Shown: positions 39,901 to 53,287, counted from the first letter of the stretch. The stretch is 64,000 nt of DNA from Azadirachta indica (GCA_022749755.1 CM040442.1:9026457-9090456); one strand, 5' to 3'. Numbers and translations: made by a program. The notes: generated by a model not told the origin, from the letters alone.

Positions 39901-41227
39901 CTCCCTAATTATCCAGTATGCAAGAAACTGTAGCTCTCCAGATTACTAAAGGATTATAGTACAAGGAAAGTTAAGTTCACATGCCTCTCGTGCAGATATC
40001 ACAACGATCCGCTCATCTGAATCAGGCAAAATATCTGCAATCTTGATTGACGCACCTGTTTCATTTTGCAAAGTCCGTACTATAGAACCACCTTTCCCTA
40101 TCAAACTGCCAACTTTATCAAGATGGCACAACAACTTAAAAACAACATCCTCTTCATAATACATTCTATTACGGCCTCCAACATTCTCATAACCAGGACC
40201 TGAAGAATAACCCCTTGAATGATAACCAGGTGCATAGCCTCTCTGATGAAATGATTCAACTGCAGGGGTATGATTTCCGTGAACTGCCATTCCTGAAGAT
40301 TTTGTTACAGTAGTGTTGGCTGCATCTCCTCTTCGGCCATCTTGAACAAACCTTGAAACGAACAAGAGAGCTTTCTTTACAGCCGCAAAGCTTCCTGTTA
40401 TCTGCAAATCAGAAGCCAATACAAATATCCAATCCATTAGAGAGCAAGTAACCGATGCAAATGCAATAAGTACATCATTACAAAATTTAAAGACATAATT
40501 AAACAGGCTACAGTATCTGTAAATTGCATTACACTTGTCATTCATTCAATGAACATGAAAAATCCAAATATTCATTCAATATAGCAAGGCATTAACTACA
40601 ATTCACCCTTGCTTTCCCTTTTATTATGAGATTAAAACTTTTTTATTATTATTTATGGCTTCCTAAACAACCATTCTTGTAGGAATCTCTCAAGCCTCAC
40701 TTGCCTATACAGCAGCTTGAAACTGGTAACTAGACCCTAAAACAGAAACTTTTATAATGCCTAACAATTCAAAACGAAGAAGAAGAATTCACCTGAATCA
40801 ACTCATCAGCAGAAGAAGCAGGAATATGATCTTTAGCTAAAACCCTAACATTAGCTCCACTATCGTTTTCTATCTTCTCTAAAACCTTAAAAATTCCTCT
40901 CCCAATCACCATTTTACACGTAACCTCTCTCTCTTCCTCCTCTTGCTCACCCGTTTCGCGCTTCATAATAGCCTCGTACACTCTCACCAGCGCCTTCTGC
41001 TCCGCCGTCCACGCCTCATATTCTTCCTTCTTAACATTGTGATTGTTATCTCTATTGGCGGAGGCGGCGGACTCAACTGTCAGCTGGATTATGCATTCTT
41101 CGGAGGGAAGTTCATCGAGAAAGCGAATCTTGGCGCTCGAGACGGACTCGAGGTGGCTGATTGTCGACTCCGATTTGCCGATAGCGGCAGAGCAGACGAG
41201 CCGGAATTCGGTGAAGCCGCTCTCCAT
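36989..41227 (-). CDS. Five-KH-domain RNA-binding protein (HEN4/RCF3-like)
   Basis: A predicted nuclear RNA-binding protein of the plant KH family that includes HEN4, RCF3 and At4g18375, which act in pre-mRNA processing. Exons on the minus strand: 41227-40793, 40401-39985, 39394-39143, 38317-37931, 37793-37720, 37329-37218 and 37129-36989, giving 605 aa with continuous phase. KH1 (residues 7-52) and KH2 (101-166) lack the second Gly of the GxxG loop (GKSE, GRGI). KH3 (231-300) and KH4 (315-390) have canonical GKGG and GRGG. Residues 395-495 are rich in Pro, Gly and Met and probably disordered. KH5 (529-600) has the diverged loop GENN and ends IHAFILCG, typical of this family. Intron 2 appears to use a GC donor (GAG|GCATGT). 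I cannot assign one Arabidopsis ortholog. Confidence 0.9.
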
Positions 41228-41912
41228 TTCGGACTGGCAATTCGCTAATTTGCTTTTCCCTCGTTACTTCATATTTCTTCTGGAAATTCGCTAAAATCTT
41301 TTTAATTTCCTTTATATTTATAGAAATGATTAAAATAATTTATCGTCTAAATTTTTAATTTTTTTAAAATAAGGTATATTTTATCTTATTTTATTAAATA
41401 ATTTATTATTAATAAAAAATTTATTTTAATTAAATATTATAAACTTTTATTTTTAAGTCTCCTATTTGCTAATAAAAATAATATTTACTAATAAAACAAT
41501 GAGATTAAAATACCAACTCTTTATACAAATAACGAATAATGTAATATAATTTTTTTATGGTCACATTATTCACATTATTTATTCTTATTAATTATATCGA
41601 TTATATTATTATTTACATGTAAAATTTAAAATTTAACTAATAAAATTTGTATACATAAAATTTTAAATATCATATACTATTAATACTCACTTTAAAAAGA
41701 AAAATTCTTTAAGTATTTTAACTTCAACAAATTGCAAATGTGAATAATCTAAATGATAAGGATTTACAATGAATATTAGATTATTTTAGATTATTATATG
41801 TTTTATTCATATAAATTTATAATGAGTATTTTTTTAAATAAATTTTGATTAATTTTATTAAATTTAATAAAAATAGTTGATAAATTTTATCGTTGATTTT
41901 TCTAGTTCAAAT
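41228..41912. other. Promoter side of the KH gene; AT-rich intergenic
   Basis: The 60 bases upstream of the ATG are probably 5' leader. Beyond that is AT-rich DNA with no gene seen. Confidence 0.5.
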
Positions 41913-42648
41913 AACATTTTAGGGTTATTTTTTGTCATACTCTCATATTTATTGGCATATATTAGACATAAATCTATTTTTGTTAAAGTTATCGTGCCAC
42001 CTTCAAATAATAATAAAATAGTTATTATATCCTTACTTAATTAAAAATAAAATATAATAATATTTTAGACAGTGAACTTTCATAAAATAATAAATTAAGC
42101 TAATTTTGACATTTAATTCCTATCATGTCTTTATTCATTCATCACTATTTATTAGAATTTTTTGAGAGTATAATTATTTTTCTATAATAGTAAAAAGTTC
42201 TAATTTCACTATAATAAAAGTATTATATAACTGAAAACACGAACTAAACCCACAATACATGATTTTTGAAAATGAACAATAACAAAGATTGTAAAAATTT
42301 GTTTGGATGGGTTATTGTAGCTTTTATTGGTAGATTTTTTGATATAATTTGAAAAAAAAAAATTATGTATAAAAGAAAGATGAAAAAAGGGTGGCAAAGG
42401 ATTGGAAGAGAAAAATAATATTGGAGACTAAAATGTTAAAATTAATTAAAGTATATTCTGATTTGCTATTTTATCAAAGTGTAGGGACTAAAATATTATT
42501 ATTTTTTATTTTTAATTAAAAGAAGGGTAAAATGATTATTTTGTTGTAATTTCTAATTTAGGAATGGAGTGATATTTTATAAAAGCTAGTTTATATCTAA
42601 CATATGTTAAAAAATATAGAACACGGACGAAACTAACCCAACATTTTA
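41913..42648. mobile_element. 0.7-kb MULE-like MITE with 9-bp target-site duplication (copy 1)
   Basis: Element 41922-42639 (718 bp) lies between two perfect copies of AACATTTTA (41913-41921, 42640-42648). Its ends GGGTTATTTTTTGTC and, complemented, GGGTTAGTTTCGTCC are the outer part of an imperfect inverted repeat of about 60-70 bp that contains CATATATTAGACATAAA and CATATGTTAGATATAAA. The interior is non-coding. Related to the element at 55834-56528. Confidence 0.85.
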
Positions 42649-44381
42649 TATTATTACATGATGAAAGTACTTTGTGTTGTAGTGTGAATTACTTGTTCTG
42701 CTAGTTGTTAATTTGTTATCATCTCTCTACTTCATTCTTAATTTCAAATATTTTTTTTCGGCAAATTTATATTCGGTTCATTTTTAAATTGGGAAGAAAT
42801 TTTGTTTAAATTTTGTAATGTTTTATTTAAAGAACAATACTTGTTATCTATAAATATTATTTATTAATAATATAAAAAGAGTTAAGAATTTCAACAAAAA
42901 CTTTCACATCTATATATATAATGTACACTTCTATCATAATTACATTAGTATCAACTCTTTCTACAGTTATATTAGGGCAAAGGAAAGAATGCTCGATTAT
43001 TTCATACTCTCCTATTGTTTCAAAAATACTTCATTACATATTATCGGTATGTGAATAAGAAAAGAGTTTTTTAAGAATAATTACATTAAAATAGAGTAAT
43101 ATAATAATTAAAATTCAAAAGCTCTCTCACACATAAAATGCTGGCTTGTATAAGAGGATATGGAAACAAATTTCAAAGATTATGTTAGGATGAAAAATCA
43201 AAATGAACCCTTAATTCTTTACAAAAAATTAAGTTATCAATAAATTATCTAAAATCATATCTTTATTAATTTATTAATATGTTATTTACTATATAAATAT
43301 ATTTTTTTAAAATATTTATAAACTTTAATTAATTTATATAAATATTTAAATTTAATATATTAATTTTAAATTTTAAATATTAGTTATTAATTTAAATTGA
43401 TGAAATTTATGAATATTTTTACTAATTTGAGCTCGCAGAAAATCGAGGTTGTGGCTTCTCAATGATCAACTCTAAATAAATGTTTGTCTATATCATTAAA
43501 TTACAAATTTCTCAATCTATAAGATGGTATTGCTATTTCAAAAAATAGTGACAAAAGGAGAGTATAAGCGGCCGAAATTGTTGTGGCCACCACGTGGCTC
43601 CACCATGTTGATGGAGATAGCGATATTTCATTGATCCATTGCATTTATGAAAAATAATTCTCCGTTAAACTATTTCAAGATTCCTAACAATAATATTTAA
43701 CTATTTTGAAATTTGATAGTCAATTAATTTATTTGAATCAATGATTAATTTCTTCTAATATCTTATGTTATATCATTCATCCACACTAACTAAATAGGTT
43801 GATTTGAAATTAAATTTGAACAAATTTATTATATTTGTGTCAAAACTATAATTTTATTTAATTTTTCGAAAAATATAAGAACATTACTAGCAAGATACTC
43901 AGCAAAAATAATGCATCAATATTAGTTGAAAAAAGGAAAAAAAATCATCTTATAGTTTTATTATTGGTTGAGTTGTTACTAAAATAATCATGAAAATGCA
44001 TGACATAATTTTGGCGTTGCAAAAATAGTTGTAAATAATTCGTGAAATTAAATTGCAAAGTTCATGATTTTACTTTTGATAGAAATCAAATTTTATACCA
44101 ATAAAATGCTTTTAAATAAACAAAAGGTTTTTAATATTTATTCTATAGAATTAATAAGATCATTTTTATGCAATGCTTTTCCACAAAATGGTGTCTAAGT
44201 AACTTTACTAAAAAATTTGATATAAAATCCTCTATCTCAAACAATAATATTAGAACACAATTGTTCGTACAATTAATAGAATAGTATTATATCACTAATC
44301 ATGAAGCTTTATATACTTTAGTTTCTTTGATTTCTTTAGAAATGTAGATATAATATTGTTACATTAATTTATAAATTTATA

Positions 44382-44512
44382 ATGCGTATTGTAGTATTAC
44401 TAATTCTTACAAGTAAAATTGTAATTACACATAGATAACCGTAAAATGCATCTTGTACTATTACTAATTCTTAAAAGTGAAGTTGTGATTACACATAGAT
44501 AACCTCAAAATA
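44382..44512. repeat. 64-bp tandem duplication
   Basis: Two copies starting ATGCGTATTGTAG and ATGCATCTTGTAC share ATTACTAATTCTTA and TTACACATAGATAACC. Confidence 0.85.
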
Positions 44513-44561
44513 TGAAAAATAAAATAATTTTTCTTTTTTTTCTCTCTCATATTTCTCTTCC

Positions 44562-44599
44562 ACGCCAAATTACTTTAAATACGCCAAATTACTTTAAAT
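44562..44599. repeat. 19-bp perfect tandem duplication
   Basis: ACGCCAAATTACTTTAAAT occurs twice with no gap. Confidence 0.95.
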
Positions 44600-47500
44600 A
44601 GAAAATATGAGTTTGCATCATGGGTTAATTATAAAAAAATAATTCAATTCATTCCTTAAACTTTGTTAATTGAAGAACTTTTGTACCATGAAAAGACAAA
44701 TAATAATATATATCATCAAAAAAAATTTGATTGGTGTATCTTTTTGAGTTTTTTTGGCGTAGAATTTTTATTAGTAAACTTTATATATATATATATATTA
44801 GTTCTTTATTTGTCAAATAAATCCTTCACTAAAAATTGTATAATTATCTTAAGAAATAAGTGCTTAAAATTTTGTTATAATAAAATAAAGTAAAATTTTA
44901 AATTAAAAAAAATATTTTATATAATTTAACTTTGGAAAAAAGAAAATTAAAATATCTATTTAAATAATTTAAAATTTGTGCTTTTTATAAAAATAAAGTA
45001 ATATTTTTAATTTTTTATAAATTTTTTAACAGTAATAAATAAATAACACAAAAAAATGAACACTAAAAAAATTCATTTCATTTTTTAATACATTTTCAAC
45101 TCAAGTTGATTCCGAAATTAATTTTTGATGATTTATATTTATGGTTTAACTTTCTTCTATAATTAAAGAATTCACGAGTTCCTATTCAAACTTGATGTTT
45201 TTGAAAGAGAGAAGGTACAAGTTTTGAAATTTATGCCTTCGATGATCAAAAGGAATAAAGATGATTATGAATCTATCGTTGCATCTCATAACATGGATTT
45301 ACAATTTCTTTATAAATCTATGAATACAAGAATGCAATATCATGTTAAATCAAGAAATCTTATATTGTTAAATCTAATATAATTTATTTGTTTAATTTAC
45401 TCCTATATCTTATTTTACATCATTAAGTTATTCCAATTGAATAGGTTGATTTTAGATTAAATTTCAACAATTTCTTTTTCACACTATTAAACACTAATAT
45501 ATGTTGCAAAAAAGGAAGATCTAAAAGGTTTATCTCATGACTTTATGAAAAATTGACTTGTGACTAATATAAACAGGAAATAACATGCTCTTTTTCATTG
45601 CAAAACATTGTGAATCATGCATGAATGTTGAAATTACCTAATTCTAATCATGTTTATTTAATAAATCTATGAACAAACTCATTTGTATGTGTTATTATCT
45701 TTTTTTTTTTTTTTTTTACTTTTTAAAGTCAAAAAGAGTTTAGAAATTATCAATAAGAAGAGATATTAGATTTATTTTAAATTCAAATAAATTCATAGCA
45801 TCATTTTAAATTTGTTACCGCTAGTTTGATATGGACATATAAAAAAAAAGTATCATCAAGTTCGAGATTGTAATTGTCATAGTTAAAATACTCAAATAAA
45901 TTTTTTGAAACAAATATGCTTTGCATGAGTTCAAACGTTTAAATTATATTACATTTAATAGGGTAGATATTTTACAATTGTTATTAGGGCCGGTGATAAT
46001 TTTTCAAGTGCATCATCAAAGATTATCTAAATGTTCAGTAAAACACTAATTATATTGTAATATTAGTATTTCAATTTGAGATATATAAACATACGTTATT
46101 GTAAATATGTTATTGTCATATGGTATTGTCATAAAACATGTCTTCTAATTAATATAAAAAAAAAATGTAGCTAGTTTTTTAACCTATGCTTTTTCATTTT
46201 GATGGGGCATATACATAAATATTTGTAAAGATTTTTTCATTTATAATAATGTATGTAATATTTAGATATAATATTAAATTACTATATTTTATTTATGATC
46301 CTTATTTATATAGTTGTGAATTTTTTGTATTTTATAATCCTAATTGAATGAATAAATAACGAATGTTGCATTTGTAAACTTGTAATTTATTATTATCATC
46401 AAATTAATTAATTATCAGTATAAATGTTCCAATTTATGTTTAATATGATACAATAAATAATGAATGTTGCAGTTTATAAGTCTATGCAATGTTAGCCATT
46501 TGGGCCACATTTTCATAGTTCGTATATGAGTTTCCATGTCTAATTGAAATCTTCCTTTAAGTAAGATTAGTCCCTTTGTAAAACTAGTACTTAAATATTA
46601 GGTTTTTATGGTGTGGTATTATCTAAACAAATCCTGTAAAGGGGAAAAATAAAATCCCAATTAAGACTTCCTAGGACTATGTTGTAATAAAATTGCTATA
46701 AAGATCCCTATTGATATTATTATCGCAGAAATTTAGTTGGACAGATCGAATAGTTAAAAAGCTAATGTGTGTTCCAAGCACTACACTTTTTGAAAAAAGG
46801 ATGTAGTGATCTGCATGAGCACATTCAAGCAAAGCTATTAAGGTGACAATTAGTTTGCGTAGATGAAGTTATTCGAGATGACAAATTAGCTTACCAAGTA
46901 GAGGCTTAATCATAAAGAATAAGTAGTTTGGGATATATCTTTATATCTTAAACTTTTACGTCAAAGGGTGTCTAAGCAATATCTAACTTAGAAATCTGTC
47001 TTGATAACCATTAAAATTAGAAAGGTGTCTTAAGATACTTGAGATAGAGAGTGATTTATTTTTAAATTGAAATTTAAATATGATTGAAATTTGAATTTAA
47101 CTTAATTCGAATATGATTAATATGTTTGTTTTTTTATTCTAAATGTCTAAAGATAAATGTTAAATTGTTTGTTTTTATAAAAATAAAAATTTGAAATTGA
47201 TATATTGACATATATGCCCTAAAAAATTTTATATTAATATATTAAGTTATTGACATAAATAAATATTAGGTAAGAAATTAAGGGTATTATTAATAAATAA
47301 ATTATTTAAATTATTTAAATATTTATTCATTCAAATTTAAGTCAAAATTTTAACTTAATTATATTTAGATATTTTTACAAATATTTATATATAAGTTAAA
47401 AAAATAAGCGGCTCTTAAACATCTGAATAATTATATTCAGACTTCAACGAAAAAAATAAACAGGCCTTAATTGTGTTTGGGAGAAGAGTTTAAGAGTTTT

Positions 47501-47865
47501 CCACCTTGAATTTGTTACTATTTAAGGTAATTCTTTCCAATGGGAAAATATCTTTTTTTTTTCTTAATATTACAATTTTTATAATTTACTGATATTTTTA
47601 CTAAAGTGTGTATTGGAAGACATCTTTTTGTCATAAAGAAAAATTGTCTTACATTAACATATATATGTAACGTCAAACTATCAATATTTAACAAGTCTGA
47701 TAGAGACTAAAATAAAACTAAGGAATTAACCGAAAATGCCCAAGTTTTAGCCCTATAATAAAAGTACCCACCTTCCATCATTTCGATCAAAAATGCCATT
47801 TTTTGCTTTTCTGGACAAAAAAGCCCTCACGTCCATTATCTCCTTAACTCGAAACTATCTTACTA

Positions 47866-48106
47866 TATTGGAATATTTTAAAGAAAAGAATGCTCTCTTT
47901 CTTTTTGTTATTTTATTTTCATCTTCAATATAAAATATATATAGATGAAAGTAAACAACTCTACAACTAGAAACTAGGAAAAAATAGGAAACAAAAACAT
48001 AAAGGAAGATAAATTCTCCTAATATTATGACTTTCCTATTTGAATATTTTGACTTTCCTAAATTAGAATTAAAGAATAAATCTTCTAATTCCTAACTTTT
48101 TGAACA
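47866..48106 (-). repeat. 3' LTR of the copia element
   Basis: Matches 52754-53001 from TATTGGAATATTTTAAAG through CCTAACTTTnTnAACA, with a handful of small indels. Confidence 0.92.
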
Positions 48107-48113
48107 CTCCCCC

Positions 48114-51100
48114 TCAAATTGGTGCATAAATATCAATCATGCCCAACTTGCTGATTAGATGCTCAAAGTTAAGTCTTGCAAGTCCTTTGGTCAAAATATC
48201 AGCTGTTTGTTGAGCTGTTGGAACGAATGGCAAACATATTGTCCCAGCTTCAATTTTCTCCTTTATAAAGTGACAATCAATCTCTATGTGCATCGTCATA
48301 TCATGCTGAACTGGATTGTGAGTAATACTTATCGCTGCTTTGTTGTCACAATATAATCTTAAGGGACACTCTACTGGTTTCTTCAACTCTTCTAAAACTC
48401 GTTTTAACCAAAGAACCTCATAAATTCCTTACGCCATTGCCCTGAATTCAACCTTAGCACTACTTCTAGCAACAACACTCTACTTCTTACTCCTCCAAGT
48501 CATTAAATTTTTGCAAACAAAGGTATAATATCCTAATGTGGATCTTTTATCAGTGATCGACCTAGCCCAATCTACATCCGTAGACACTTCAATACTCTTT
48601 TGGTCAATCTTTTTTAAAGAATAGACCTTTCCCAGGAGTAGCTTTTAAATATGTCAAAATTCAATAGACAGCTTTAAGATCTTCCTCGTAAAGGGCATGC
48701 ATAAATTGATTTATCACACTTACTAAAAGGCAATATTAGGTCATATGCGAGATAAGTATATTAATTTACCTACTAATCTTTGTATCTTCCAATATCAACG
48801 GGAACTCCCTCTCCCTTATCCCAAAGCTTTACATTAGAATCCATAAGAGTCCCAGATGACCTGTAACCATTCATTCTAGTTTCTTTTAAGAGATGTAATA
48901 TGCATTTTCGTTGAGAGACACTAATTCCACGTTTTGAATGAGCAACTTCTACGCCCAAAAAATATCTTAACGCTCTTAAGTCCTTGATTTCAAATTCAGT
49001 GGCCAAGTCTTTATTTAGTGTATTCATCTCCACTATATTATCACTTATAAGAATGATAACATCAACATATATAATTAAGACTACAATCTTGCCTTCAGAG
49101 GAAAATTTGAAGAACAAGGTATGATCTGTTTGTCCCTATAGATATCCTTGCCTTTTTACAAATTGAGCGAATTTTTCAAACCATAATCTTTAAGATTACT
49201 TAAATCTATATAGAGACTTTTTCAATTTACACACCTTAGAGCCAAATTTTTCTTTAAAGCCAGGATGACTATCCATATACACTTGTTCTCTCAAGTTGTC
49301 ATTAAGAAAGGCATTCTTCACATTTAGTTGATAAAGAAGCTAATCCAAATTGGCTGCAATTGACAAAAGAACCCAATCAATATTCAACTTAGCAACTAGT
49401 GTAAAATTCTTAGAGTAATCAACACCATAGGTTTGAATATAATTTTGGCACTAATCTGGTCTTATATCTCTTTAAAAAGTTATTATAGTTGTATTTTACA
49501 GCGAAAACCCATTTACAACCCACAGTAGTTTTTCTAATTTATAAGGTTACTACACTCCAAGTGTTGTTCTTCTCAAAAGCTCTTATCTCTTCAAGAACTG
49601 TTTTCTTCCACTTTGGAACTTTTAGAGCCTCTTGTCTATTCTTAGAAATTTCTATATTGGACAGTTGTGAGGTGAAAGCAATAAGAGATGAGACAATTTT
49701 TCATAGAAAATAAATTTAGATATGGGATGCTTGGTATAGGATCTAACACCTTTCTTAAGAGTAATTGGAATTTCAAAATCATCAGGTTTAAACTGAACAT
49801 TTGAAGAGAGGAAGAATTACCTAACACATACTCTAATTGTTGATTTGGCCTCGGCTCAGAATTATGACCGTGTGACAGAGTAGAGTACTCCTTCTTTTTC
49901 ATTGGTCCTGCTTTGCCCAAATAAGCCCTTTCCATATTTTGCCTCTTTCCTTGTTTCTAATATCTGTTTCTTTATGACTATGATCAGATGAAGATGCTAT
50001 ATTAGATTGTCCATAATTCTCTGCATTTGAAACTTGATTTTTGGAGGCATGTTGTTCTTCCAATGTAAGCCTATGATCTTAAGAAACATCAACCATTACT
50101 TGGTGTTGAGTCTCACTATCTATCCTTAGGTTACTTGTTCTAGGTGCAAACATAACATACTCAATTAGAAAAGAAAGAGTGTCAACAAATAAATCTTTAC
50201 TTGTATGTTCCCCCTGAAAATAAGTATTCATAAAATATAGTTGTTTTTAAAAAAAAGGTTACATCCGTATAGTCACAAACATTTTTTTTTTTGTTTTTAA
50301 GTCAAAACATTTGTAACCTTTTTGAGTTGGAGAATACCCAATAAAAACACATTTTGTTGCTCTAGGTTCTAGTTTGCCTTTGTTCTTGTGATTATGAACA
50401 AAAGCTGTACAACTAAAAATTTTAAGAGATAAATTTCTAAAATTCAAGTTGTTGGAAAAGAGTTTTTGAAAACTTGGAGAGGAGTTTATAATTTTAAAAT
50501 TTTAGATGGCATTCTGTTAATAAGATATGTTACAGTTAAAATAGCCTCACCCCATAAATATGTAGGAACTTTAGTTGAAAATAGTAATGATCTAGCCACT
50601 TTCAAAAAATGTTTATTTTTTCTTTCTACAATGCCATTTTGTTAAGGAGTTTCAATACAAGAACTTTGATGAATTATACCATTTTCAAGAAAAAATTTTT
50701 TCTGAGATCAAGTTAAAATACTCTTTTTCATTATCACTTCTAAATATCTGAATATTTGATTGAAATTGTGTTTACATCATTTTGTGAAAAATTTTTGAAA
50801 ACCTGTTCTACCTCAAATTTTTCATTTAATAAATAAACCTAACAAAGTCTGGTGTGATCATTTGTAAAGGTGATAAGCCATCTCTTGTTAGATAGTGTAT
50901 TTATATGATTTGGGCCCCAAATATCACTGTGTATAACTAAAAATGGTTTTGAGTGTTTATATAGTTGTGATGGAAAAAAAACACGATGATGGTTTACAAA
51001 TTCACATATTTCACACTGAAACAAGGATGGATCTTTATGCAAAAATAACTTTGGAAATAAATGTTTCAAATACCTAAAACTTAGGTGACCAAGTCGAAAA

Positions 51101-52709
51101 TGCCATAACATAACATCATTATCTAAAGAAACAAACGTAAATTCAAGACAAGAACTTAATAGTTGACATTGCTGCCCTAAATCATATTCATCTTCAAAGA
51201 AATACACTCCTTCACTCTGTCTAACACTGCCAATCATCTTCCCCACGATCAAATCCTGGAAGTAACAATGAGACAAGGAAAAGTTAGTTAGACATTTTTT
51301 ATCATGTGTTAACTTACTAACCAACAGTAGATTACAAGAGAGGTTTAGGATATGGAGAACATCAAGAAGTGTAAGAGATGGTGACACAATAATAGACTTT
51401 TTTCTTGCAATGGTTGAAAAAAAGCCATCTGTAATTTTAATTTTTTGGTTTCCTGTATAAGGCTTATAGGAAGAGAAAAGGTTTGACAAACTTGTTATAT
51501 GGTCAGTTGCACTTAAATCAATGGTCAAAGCACAATTAGAGTTGGCAAGGGCTGCGGTTCAATAGTTATCTTTTTGAGTTATTGAACAATAAGCATTTGT
51601 TTGGGACGTAAAAAATTTTATACAGTTGGTCTATCTACTCCTTGGTGAAAGGAAAAGAATTTGTAGAAGACTGCTGCTCTTGATCCAAAACACTGGCTTG
51701 AAATGCATGTCCTTCATTCCCAAACTTCTTCTTCTAATTAGATTGCTTACCATGAATTTTCCAACAAGTCTCTTTTATGTGCCACGGGAGCGTTGTAGTG
51801 GTCGTACCAAGGTTTTCCTGAAAGTTTCTCGTCTTTTTTCCCTTATTCTTGATGTCGTCTCTAGTCACAAGGGCCAAACTTTCAGCCTTTTAATTTAATT
51901 GTTGTAGAATTACCACTAAGCATAACCTTCTGTCATCCTTCTTCTCTCTGAATTTTTGAAAAAACTTCACCCATAAAAGAAAGTGGTTTTCTTTCCAAGA
52001 TTTAACCTTTTACCTAATCTAACTCCTTGTTGAGATCGGCCAAGAACATGAAAACCTATCATTCTTTTTTCTTTTCAAATGCTGAACACTGTCTTTATAG
52101 CATTCTTAAACATTGTCATAGCAAAGATCAATTCTTGCCATCATGACATCATCTCACTGTAGAAGGTTGTGACATCTTTGTCTCATTGCTTTGCATGCCA
52201 CAATTTGGATTTTAATTCAAATATCTAAGAGGAATTCTCAAAATTTAAGTATGTGTCACAAACTGCTTCCCAGACTTCCTTAGCCATTGGTAAAAACATG
52301 AACGATATTCCAATTCTTGGTTCCATTAAGTTGATCAGCCAGCAATGATCATGGAATTCTCATATTTCCAATTTTTTTTTGCTAGATTGCCAAATAAGGG
52401 CTATTTAACTTTTTTGTCAAATAACCAAACTTCCTTTTACCATCCAAAATCAACCGCACAAATTGAGCCCATTCAATATAATTTTTTTCCATGCAAATGA
52501 TGAATAATGACATAAAGGGAATTGGATGCCTTAGAACGACAACAAGAAATATTAGAATTCATGTGATTCTCCCCGAACATTGCTTCTCCACCATTGATTG
52601 TATCTCCCCTTGATGCTGATTCTCGGTTTGCAATGTCAGAACTTGCAACGCTAGTGTTTGCAACACTGATCAAGGCTGTTCTTTATGCTATTGCATCTCT
52701 ATTCGCCAT
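48114..52709 (-). pseudogene. Decayed copia polyprotein (gag-integrase-RT-RNase H)
   Basis: Minus-strand blocks in order. Gag-like start MANRDAIA at 52709, soon followed by a stop. A protease-to-integrase segment at 51528-50839 has WHFRLGHLSFRYLKHL and CEICEFVNHHR (the GAG-pre-integrase zinc motif), then HSDIWGP. Integrase tail VFIGYSPTQKGYKCFD (around 50350). Reverse transcriptase at 49117-48773 has IYVDVI where the active-site YVDD is expected, then EIKDLRALRYFLGVEVAHS. RNase H at 48386-48114 has LYCDNKAAI and TADILTKGL. The intervening stops and the lost catalytic Asp show that it is non-functional. Confidence 0.9.
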
Positions 52710-52740
52710 AGTGAATTAAATTTTTCCAGATGGTACCTAG

Positions 52741-52753
52741 TGCTCTAATATCA
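52741..52753 (-). other. Primer-binding site of the copia element
   Basis: Minus strand TGATATTAGAGC, adjoining the 5' LTR; differs at two positions from the usual initiator-Met site TGGTATCAGAGC. Confidence 0.8.
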
Positions 52754-53001
52754 TATTGGAATATTTTAAAGAAAAGAATGCACTCTTTCTTTTTATTATC
52801 TTATTTTCATCTTCAATACAAAAGTATATATAGATTAAAGGGAACAATTCTGTAACTAGAAACTAGGAACAAAAAAGGAAAGAAAAAAACATAAAGGAAA
52901 ATAAATTCTCCTAATATTCTAAATTTTCTATGTGAATATTTTGACTTTCCTAAATCAGAAATTTATTAAAGAACAAATATTTAATTCCTAACTTTCTAAC
53001 A
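52754..53001 (-). repeat. 5' LTR of the copia element
   Basis: Minus strand begins TGTTAGAAAGTTAGG and ends TTCCAATA, next to the primer-binding site. Matches the LTR at 47866-48106. Confidence 0.92.
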
Positions 53002-53030
53002 TTATGCTTTGCTTGAAAGTGATGATGTAA

Positions 53031-53287
53031 CGTAACTCAAAACTATTAAAATTGTGTTTGAGCAAAAGTCTTTCACTCTCGAGTAAACATAAATACATAA
53101 CTCAAAACTATGAAATTTGTGTTTGAGTGAAAGTCTTTCACTTTCATGTAAGCACAAAAACGTAACTTGAAATTATGAAATTTATATTTATTCGAGAGTC
53201 TTTCACTTTCAAGTAAGTACAAACACATAACTCGAAACTACGAAATATGTATTCATGCGAAAGTTTTTTATTTTCGAGCAAATATAG
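53031..53287. repeat. ~65-bp tandem repeat, four copies
   Basis: Units start CGTAACTCAAAACT or CATAACTCAAAACT and contain AAAGTCTTTCACTTTC followed by a GTAAGCACAAA-like block. The period is about 65 bp with 10-20% divergence. It lies in the outer MULE-like element beside the copia LTR. Confidence 0.9.

Larger units (their letters stand above)
42649..47711. other. AT-rich intergenic stretch
   Basis: No gene is recognisable. A small less AT-rich patch at 43560-43625 contains a G-box (CCACGTGG). Two short direct duplications near 44.4-44.6 kb are listed separately. Otherwise I see only AT-rich sequence and homopolymer runs. Confidence 0.5.
47866..53001 (-). mobile_element. Full-length, inactive Ty1/copia LTR retrotransposon
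   Basis: A 5.1-kb element on the minus strand. The 5' LTR is 52754-53001 and the 3' LTR 47866-48106; by eye the two are about 90% alike, with several indels. Inside the 5' LTR is the primer-binding site TGATATTAGAGC (initiator-Met type with two mismatches). Just before the 3' LTR is the polypurine tract GAGGGGGAG. In element order: gag from ATG 52709, integrase region at 51528-50260, reverse transcriptase around 49117-48770, RNase H at 48386-48114. Many stops and frameshifts. No clean 5-bp duplication is seen at the edges (TACTA versus TTATG). Confidence 0.9.

Noticed and set aside
40943..41294. Plus-strand frames of 83 and 101 residues
   Set aside because: Shadows of the first exon of the KH gene.
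51626..51898. 90-residue plus-strand frame
   Set aside because: Lies antisense to the decayed gag of the copia element.
47861..53006. Five-bp target-site duplication for the copia element
   Set aside because: Flanking bases TACTA and TTATG do not match, so I do not claim one.
53031..53287. CRISPR-like repeats
   Set aside because: The 65-bp units are contiguous and diverged with no spacers; this is a plant tandem repeat.
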